A stretch of DNA of 20,856 nucleotides from Wenzhouxiangella sp. (GTDB taxonomy: Bacteria; Pseudomonadota; Gammaproteobacteria; Xanthomonadales; Wenzhouxiangellaceae), in contig SLJA01000026.1 of NCBI GenBank assembly GCA_007135355.1, forward strand, positions 1 to 20,856, written 5' to 3'. The translations under genes were made by a program, and so were the position numbers. Under the pieces are notes generated by a model, which was not told the origin of the DNA, did not search any database, and saw only the letters and a list, made by a program, of their open reading frames with translations. This document shows positions 16,247 through 20,856 of this stretch, one piece after another; the first letter of the stretch is position 1, and every line of letters starts with the position of its first letter.

Positions 16247-16276
16247 TTGACTGGACGCGTCTAAAAACGCTATTCT
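16247..16276 (+). promoter_or_regulatory. Sigma70 promoter of the rpmH operon
   Basis: TTGACT (16247-16252) and TATTCT (16271-16276) are separated by 18 bp. Transcription would start near 16283, leaving a leader of about 90 nt before rpmH. It is the best promoter match in the dnaA-rpmH gap. Confidence 0.6.
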
Positions 16277-16375
16277 TGACGTCTTTTGTTGCGGGTTTGT
16301 GCACGGGGAATCGCCCGGACGCTCACGCCCGTCATCTTACATCGTAGAGTTCGCAAGGTTTTAAGGACATTTCCC

Positions 16376-16522
16376 ATGAAGCGCACATTTCAGCCCAGCA
16401 GAATCAAACGCGTTCGCCGCCACGGTTTTCGCGCCCGCATGGCCACGGCTTCCGGTCGTGCCATTATCAACGCGCGTCGTGCCAAAGGTCGCAAGCGCCT
16501 GGCCGCAAGCAATAGCCGCTGA
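16376..16522 (+). CDS. rpmH: 50S ribosomal protein L34
   Basis: This is a 48-residue basic ribosomal protein with the invariant start MKRTFQPS, then HGFRARMAT (16-24) and RRAKGRKRL (34-42). E. coli L34 has 46 residues. AAGGA at 16363-16367 lies 8 nt before the ATG; the frame extends upstream to 16286, but that part is leader. It is the first gene of the rpmH-rnpA-yidC-mnmE run, the expected partner of dnaA across the divergent gap. Confidence 0.99.
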   Translation: MKRTFQPSRIKRVRRHGFRARMATASGRAIINARRAKGRKRLAASNSR

Positions 16523-16531
16523 CGGATTTTT

Positions 16532-16870
16532 GTGCACGAACTGCCGCGCTCGGCGCGCCTGCTTGACGGCAAGGCCTTCAAGCGGGTGTTCGAGAGTCGG
16601 CAGGCGATCGGCAACGCGTATTTCCGGGTTCACTACGCCCCCTGGGAGCAGCCGCGCCTGGGCATGGCGGTATCCAAACGTGTCCACCGCAGGGCGGTGG
16701 TGCGGAACCGCATTCGCCGTCAGATTCGTGAGAGTTTCCGGTTGCAGCGTCAAACATTGCCTGCGCTGGATTTCGTAGTATTGGCTCGGCCGGCCGCGGC
16801 CGAACTGACCCGAACGGACCTGCGCGCGGCGCTGGACCAACTATGGCAGCGTTTTAAAGTATCCCCATGA
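16532..16870 (+). CDS. rnpA: Ribonuclease P protein component
   Basis: RnpA is the basic protein cofactor of RNase P, which matures tRNA 5' ends. The 112-residue product has LLDGKAFKRVF near the start, FRVHYAP, GMAVSKRVHRRAVVRNRIRR (44-63, with the RNR core at 58-60) and RESFR. GTG at 16532 is 9 nt after the rpmH stop and has only a weak CGGA upstream, consistent with coupling to rpmH. Its TGA overlaps the yidC ATG, so the yidD gene that commonly separates them is missing here. Confidence 0.96.
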   Translation: MHELPRSARLLDGKAFKRVFESRQAIGNAYFRVHYAPWEQPRLGMAVSKRVHRRAVVRNRIRRQIRESFRLQRQTLPALDFVVLARPAAAELTRTDLRAALDQLWQRFKVSP

Positions 16871-18546
16871 ACACTCGGACTTTCTTCATCCTGCTGTTGG
16901 GCCTCGTCGGCTTCTTCCTGTTTCTGGAGTGGCAGCGCGAATACTCGGCGCCGCCCAGGCCCAGCGCCGACGGCGTCGAGCGGCATTCGCCGGCCGATAC
17001 CGAGCCGGCGCCACCCATGGCCGCGGATTTGCCCGATCTGCCGACCCTGACCGAAACGCCCCCGGGTGAGACGGCACCGCCGCCGGCGGAAATCCGGGCC
17101 AGCCGCCGCGTGGAAGTCACCACCGATGTGCTGCAGGTTGAAATCGACGCCAATGGCGCATCCATTGTTGATTTGCGCCTGAAGGATTTCCCGGTTGCTG
17201 TCGATCAACCCGATGTCCCTTTCATGTTGCTGGTTGAGGAGCTGCCGGAGCTGTTCGTCGCCCAGGGCGGTTTGCTGGCCGACGGCCTGCCGGCCCCCAA
17301 TCACACCAGCCGCTGGGAAGTGGACCAGTACTTTTTCGAACTGGCCCCCGGCGCCGATCAGCTCCGCGTTCCGCTGACCTGGCGCCACGAGTCGGGCCTG
17401 GAAGTGGTCGCCACCTGGATCTTCCATCGCGCCGACTACGTGATCGACCTCGAGTTCGAAGTGCGCAACCGCACTGGAACAGACTGGCGCGGCGCGCGCT
17501 ACGTGCAACTGCAGCGCACCGAGCCCGATTTCAGTGATTCGGGCCCGGCTTTTACCAATCCGGAACGCTTCAGCTACAACGGCGCGGCCTGGTTTAGTTC
17601 GGGTGATGGCATGCGCAAGATGTCGTTTTCCGACATTCGCTCGCGCAATCACACCGACGACATCCAGGGCGGTTGGCTGGCCTTCATCCAGCACTATTTC
17701 CTGGCCGCCTGGATTCCGCCCGAACAGCAGCTCAACCGCTTTACCACTCGCTTCGTTACCGGCGACCAGCTGCCGCGCTTCGTGGTTTCGGCCACCTCGC
17801 CCCAGGTCACCGTGGCCGACGGCGATTCCCACATCTTCACCGCCCGCCTGTTCGCCGGGCCGAAGCTGCAGAACCGCCTGAACGAAGTGGCCGACGGCCT
17901 GGTGTTGACGGTGGACTACCGCTTCTTCCGCATCCTGGCCCAGCCGCTGTTCTGGGTGCTGGACAAGATCCACTCGGTGATCGGCCACTGGGGTTGGTCC
18001 ATCGTGGTGCTGACCCTGCTGATCAAGCTGGTGTTCTATAAGCTCACCGAAGCCCAGTTCCGTTCCATGGGCAAGCTCAGAAAGCTGCAGCCGCGCATCC
18101 AGCAGCTGAAAGAGCGCTACGGCGACGACCGGCAGAAGTTCGGTCAGGCCATGATGGACATCTACAAAAAGGAGAAGGTCAACCCGCTCGGCGGCTGTCT
18201 GCCCATCCTGGTCCAGATCCCCATCTTCATCTCGCTGTACTGGGTGTTGCTGGAGTCGGTCGAACTGCGCCAGACTTCGTTCCTGTGGGTGCCGGACCTG
18301 AGCCGCCCGGATCCGTTCTTCATCCTGCCCATCCTGAACGGCATCTTCATGATCGCCACCCAGCGCCTGATGCCCACCGCCGGCATGGATCCCATGCAGC
18401 GCAAGATCATGATGTGGCTGCCGGTGGTGTTTGCTTTCCTGTTCGCCCTGTTCCCGGCCGGGCTTGTGCTGTACTGGGCGACCAACGCCGGCGTCTCGTT
18501 GGCCCAGCAGGCCTACATCCTGAAGAGGCTTGAAAAGGAAGGCTGA
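16867..18546 (+). CDS. yidC: Membrane protein insertase YidC
   Basis: YidC inserts inner-membrane proteins alone or with SecYEG. The 559-residue protein has an N-terminal membrane anchor (residues 4-20), a Pro/Ala-rich linker (29-78), the periplasmic beta-supersandwich domain (about 80-345), then the conserved insertase core. Core helices run from LFWVLDKIHSVIG (361-373) onward, with LTLLIKLVFY carrying Lys387 at the position of E. coli Arg366. Further helices are NPLGGCLPILVQIPIF (439-454), FFILPILNGIFMIA and WLPVVFAFLFALFPAGLVLYW. It is the full gammaproteobacterial form. Its ATG overlaps the rnpA stop by 4 nt and its 3' end overlaps mnmE by 17 nt. Confidence 0.99.
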   Translation: MNTRTFFILLLGLVGFFLFLEWQREYSAPPRPSADGVERHSPADTEPAPPMAADLPDLPTLTETPPGETAPPPAEIRASRRVEVTTDVLQVEIDANGASIVDLRLKDFPVAVDQPDVPFMLLVEELPELFVAQGGLLADGLPAPNHTSRWEVDQYFFELAPGADQLRVPLTWRHESGLEVVATWIFHRADYVIDLEFEVRNRTGTDWRGARYVQLQRTEPDFSDSGPAFTNPERFSYNGAAWFSSGDGMRKMSFSDIRSRNHTDDIQGGWLAFIQHYFLAAWIPPEQQLNRFTTRFVTGDQLPRFVVSATSPQVTVADGDSHIFTARLFAGPKLQNRLNEVADGLVLTVDYRFFRILAQPLFWVLDKIHSVIGHWGWSIVVLTLLIKLVFYKLTEAQFRSMGKLRKLQPRIQQLKERYGDDRQKFGQAMMDIYKKEKVNPLGGCLPILVQIPIFISLYWVLLESVELRQTSFLWVPDLSRPDPFFILPILNGIFMIATQRLMPTAGMDPMQRKIMMWLPVVFAFLFALFPAGLVLYWATNAGVSLAQQAYILKRLEKEG

Positions 18547-19858
18547 CACCATTTGCGCCATCGCCACCCCGCCGGGTCGCGGCGGGGTCGGTGTGATCCG
18601 CTTATCCGGACCCGACAGTTTTGCCATTGCCGAATCCTTGAGCGGGTCCCTGCCCGCCCCGCGCTCGGTCGCCCTGCGCAGCTTCCGCGATGCCGCGGGT
18701 GAGCTGATCGATCAAGGCCTGATTCTGTGCTTTGCCGGCCCGGCCTCGTTTACCGGCGAGGACGTGGTCGAGTTTCAGGTGCATGGCGCCCCGGTCGTGC
18801 TGCAACTGCTGCTGAAGGCTTGCGTGGACGCCGGCGCGCGCCGGGCTGATCCGGGGGAGTTTTCGCAGCGGGCTTTCCTGAACGATCGCATGGACCTGGC
18901 CCAAGCCGAGGCCGTGGCCGATCTCATTGCCGCCGGCACAGAAAAAGCCGCGCGCGCCGCCACACGGAGCCTGGAAGGCGAATTCTCGCGTCAGGTCAAT
19001 GCGCTGGCGGAAGCACTCATCGAGCTGCGCGTCTGGATCGAGGCCGCGCTGGATTTCCCCGACGAGGACGTCGATTTCTTGGCCGACGGCCAGGTGTTGA
19101 GCCGAGTGAATGATCTGCTCAAACGGCTGGAAGTCTTGCTGGCCCGCGCCGATGCCGGGCGCATCCTTAACGATGGTATCCGTGTTGCCATCATCGGTCC
19201 TCCGAATGCCGGCAAGTCCAGCCTGCTCAATGCGCTCAGTCGTCGCGATGCCGCCATTGTCACGCCGACGCCGGGCACCACGCGCGATGTTTTGCGCGAG
19301 ACCATCAGCATTGCGGGTTTGAGCGTCACGCTGGCCGATACCGCGGGCTTGCGCGAAACCCGTGACCACATCGAGGCCGAAGGGGTGCGCCGCGCCGAAC
19401 GCGAGATGCAGGCTGCCGACCTGATTTTCTGGGTCGTGGACAGTACGTCCGACCAAGCCCAACCGCTGCCGGGTTTGCCGTCCAGCGTGCCGATGCTGCG
19501 CATCCACAACAAGATCGACCTGTCCGGACTGCCCGCGCGCAGCGAGGGTCGCGAGGTTTGGCTGTCGGCGGCCAGCGGCGCCGGCTTGAACCTGCTCGAA
19601 GCCCTGGTCGCGGCCGAAATGGGATTGAGCGAGAGCGACGGCGGCGATTTTTCCGCCCGCCAGCGCCACGTCGATCAGCTTGAGCTAGCCTTGGCCTGCG
19701 TGCGCCGCGGCCGCGATGAACTGGCCGCTTCCGGGTCCGGCGAGTTATTGGCCGAGGAACTGCGCCAGGCCGCCACAGCACTCGGCGAGATCACCGGGCA
19801 GATGAGCGCCGACGAGTTACTGGGCCGCATCTTCTCCAGTTTTTGCATCGGCAAGTAG
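18530..19858 (+). CDS. mnmE: tRNA uridine-5-carboxymethylaminomethyl(34) GTPase MnmE
   Basis: MnmE with MnmG adds the cmnm5 group to U34 of several tRNAs. The 442-residue protein has the folate-binding N-domain (DTICAIATPPGRGGVGVIRL, 6-25; SFTGEDVVEFQVHG, 73-86), the helical domain, and a G domain with G1 GPPNAGKSS (223-231), G2 around PGTTRD (248-253), G3 DTAG (270-273), G4 NKID (327-330) and the C-terminal CIGK (439-442) that holds the modifying cysteine. TTG at 18530, inside the yidC end, gives the family N-terminal length. An ATT at 18551 preceded by AAGGAAGG is an unorthodox alternative. It follows yidC and precedes a fructosamine-kinase-like gene by 7 nt. Confidence 0.97.
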   Translation: MKRKADTICAIATPPGRGGVGVIRLSGPDSFAIAESLSGSLPAPRSVALRSFRDAAGELIDQGLILCFAGPASFTGEDVVEFQVHGAPVVLQLLLKACVDAGARRADPGEFSQRAFLNDRMDLAQAEAVADLIAAGTEKAARAATRSLEGEFSRQVNALAEALIELRVWIEAALDFPDEDVDFLADGQVLSRVNDLLKRLEVLLARADAGRILNDGIRVAIIGPPNAGKSSLLNALSRRDAAIVTPTPGTTRDVLRETISIAGLSVTLADTAGLRETRDHIEAEGVRRAEREMQAADLIFWVVDSTSDQAQPLPGLPSSVPMLRIHNKIDLSGLPARSEGREVWLSAASGAGLNLLEALVAAEMGLSESDGGDFSARQRHVDQLELALACVRRGRDELAASGSGELLAEELRQAATALGEITGQMSADELLGRIFSSFCIGK

Positions 19859-19865
19859 CCTGCCC

Positions 19866-20741
19866 ATGGCCCTGGACCGGCAGACCGCCGCCACCATCGT
19901 CGATCAGCTTGGCCTGAATCCCGATGGTTTGGATCTGCGCCCGGTTGGCGGCGGCGATATTGCCGAGGCCACGCTGATCAAGGCGGCTGGGCAGGCCGTG
20001 TTCGTCAAGACGCTGGCGCTGGAGCAAGCCGATCTGCTCGCGGCCGAAGCCGATGGCCTGGCCGCCCTGGAGCAGGCCGGCGCGATTCGGGTCCCACGCG
20101 TGCTCAACCACGGCGAAAGCAATTGCTGCGCCTGGCTGGCCCTGGAAGCGCTGGATCTGCGCTCGCGCAGTCGCGCCACTGATGCGCGGCTGGGCCGGCA
20201 GCTGGCCGAACTGCATCGCCGGACGGGGGAAGACTACGGCTGGTCTCGCGACAACTTCATCGGCCTGACGCCGCAGCCGAACGCCACATCGGGCGACTGG
20301 TCGGCCTTCTTTGGCCAGCACCGGCTGGGGTTCCAAATGGAGTTGCTGGCCCGGCGGCATGCGGGGGCGCTCGCGCCGGCCCGTATCGAGCGGGTGCTCC
20401 AGGCCTGGGAGACGGCAGTAGCGGGGCACCAGCCGGCGGCCTCTCTGCTGCACGGAGATCTGTGGTCGGGCAACGCGGCCGCGCTGGCTAACGCTGAACC
20501 GGTCATGTTCGACCCGGCGGTGCACTATGGCGACCGCGAGTGCGATCTGGCGATGACGGCCCTGTTCGGCGGATTCTCTCCCGACTTCTACCAGGCCTAC
20601 GACAAAGCCTGGCCCTTGCCCGCGGGCTGGCAGGAACGTCGGTCCTGGTATCAGCTCTACCATCTGCTCAATCACGCCAATCTGTTCGCCGGCGGCTACC
20701 TGGCTCGGGTTCGGCGCGAGCTTGCCGCGCTTGGCCGCTAG
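19866..20741 (+). CDS. Fructosamine/ketosamine-3-kinase family protein
   Basis: The family phosphorylates sugars attached to amino groups, which destabilises glycation adducts on proteins. The 291-residue protein has the aminoglycoside-phosphotransferase-like fold: VFVKT (45-49) with the ATP-site lysine, EADGLAAL (61-68), LALEAL (91-96), the catalytic loop LLHGDLWSGN (194-203, Asp198), the metal site FDPAVHYGDRE (215-225, Asp216) and the family segment DNFIGLTPQPN (129-139). It resembles E. coli YniA in length and motifs. The ATG at 19866 is 7 nt after the mnmE stop with no clear ribosome binding site, so it is probably the last gene of this operon. The physiological substrate is unknown. Confidence 0.9.
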   Translation: MALDRQTAATIVDQLGLNPDGLDLRPVGGGDIAEATLIKAAGQAVFVKTLALEQADLLAAEADGLAALEQAGAIRVPRVLNHGESNCCAWLALEALDLRSRSRATDARLGRQLAELHRRTGEDYGWSRDNFIGLTPQPNATSGDWSAFFGQHRLGFQMELLARRHAGALAPARIERVLQAWETAVAGHQPAASLLHGDLWSGNAAALANAEPVMFDPAVHYGDRECDLAMTALFGGFSPDFYQAYDKAWPLPAGWQERRSWYQLYHLLNHANLFAGGYLARVRRELAALGR

Positions 20742-20856
20742 TGGGCCATGCGGCTAATTAGGTAACGCTCAGCCGTCGCACAAGCGTTGTGGGCAAGGCG
20801 CGCGAGTGCAGGACTGGCCGTCGCCAATTCAAGCGAGCGGAACGCAGCCCACGGCG
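20742..20856. other. Terminal non-coding stretch with short repeats
   Basis: No gene is recognised. Visible are an inverted repeat AACGCT (20764-20769) / AGCGTT (20783-20788), a direct repeat GCCGTCGC (20772-20779 and 20817-20824), and an inverted pair GTGGGC (20789-20794) / GCCCAC (20847-20852). No T-run follows. It may be the start of a larger repeat or an intergenic element continuing beyond the window. Confidence 0.35.

Noticed and set aside
16183..16375. oriC in the dnaA-rpmH gap, as in Pseudomonas
   Set aside because: No consensus DnaA box and no strongly AT-rich tract were found there; all good boxes lie in the dnaA-dnaN gap.
16750..18627. Open frame of 625 codons on the minus strand opposite rnpA, yidC and mnmE
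   Set aside because: It spans three confident genes in the opposite sense, the product is rich in His/Gln/Gly without a domain, and no ribosome binding site supports it.
20763..20794. Possible integron attC site (TAACGCT ... AGCGTTG)
   Set aside because: The ends do not fit RYYYAAC and GTTRRRY, the arms are only 6 bp, and no integrase or cassette is nearby.

Overview
The window is an origin-proximal segment of a GC-rich gammaproteobacterial chromosome. The minus-strand order dnaA-dnaN-recF-gyrB lies divergent from a plus-strand rpmH-rnpA-yidC-mnmE run, which is the classic gammaproteobacterial oriC neighbourhood. The proteins match gammaproteobacterial families: E. coli-type GyrB with the TOPRIM insert, CmoA/CmoB, and two-subunit GlyQ/GlyS. 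High GC, intergenic repeat types and several GTG/TTG starts would suit a Xanthomonadales/Chromatiales-like lineage. The exact taxon is not determined here.

Region 1 (1-4216, minus strand) is a tight operon: glyQ, glyS, a degenerate GmhB-like HAD protein that lacks the catalytic residues, and cmoB, which runs off the left edge. Region 2 (4283-9702, plus strand) is divergent from glyQ. It holds a class I glutamine amidotransferase, a beta-CASP metallo-beta-lactamase RNase-like protein, a thymidine/AMP phosphorylase-like enzyme and a divergent PRPP synthetase, packed with overlaps or gaps under 10 nt. cmoA follows behind its own short upstream region. The middle two-to-three genes look like an RNA/nucleotide-to-ribose-phosphate module with archaeal-flavoured enzymes. 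If the origin is near 14.7 kb, this block is transcribed against the replication fork, unlike its flanks.

Region 3 (9660-9985) is a gene-free convergent junction between cmoA and gyrB, filled by three kinds of repeat: G-run repeats that overlap the cmoA stop codon, a REP-like hairpin, and a 38-bp near-perfect inverted repeat followed by a T-run. Region 4 (9986-16182, minus strand) is gyrB, recF, dnaN and dnaA. Two ParB parS-type palindromes are embedded in the recF coding sequence, both encoding the peptide FHVE. One abuts an extended -10 promoter for gyrB that overlaps the recF stop codon. The dnaA-dnaN gap carries DnaA boxes, an AT-rich tract and a TAG/TAA trio array, and is the best oriC candidate.

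Region 5 (16376-20741, plus strand) is rpmH, rnpA, yidC, mnmE and a fructosamine-kinase-family gene in one compact transcription unit with a good sigma70 promoter. yidD is absent from its usual place between rnpA and yidC. No tRNA, rRNA, CRISPR array, insertion sequence or transposase was seen. Together the genes serve replication initiation and segregation, tRNA charging and tRNA wobble modification (cmoA, cmoB, mnmE), RNase P, membrane insertion and nucleotide metabolism.
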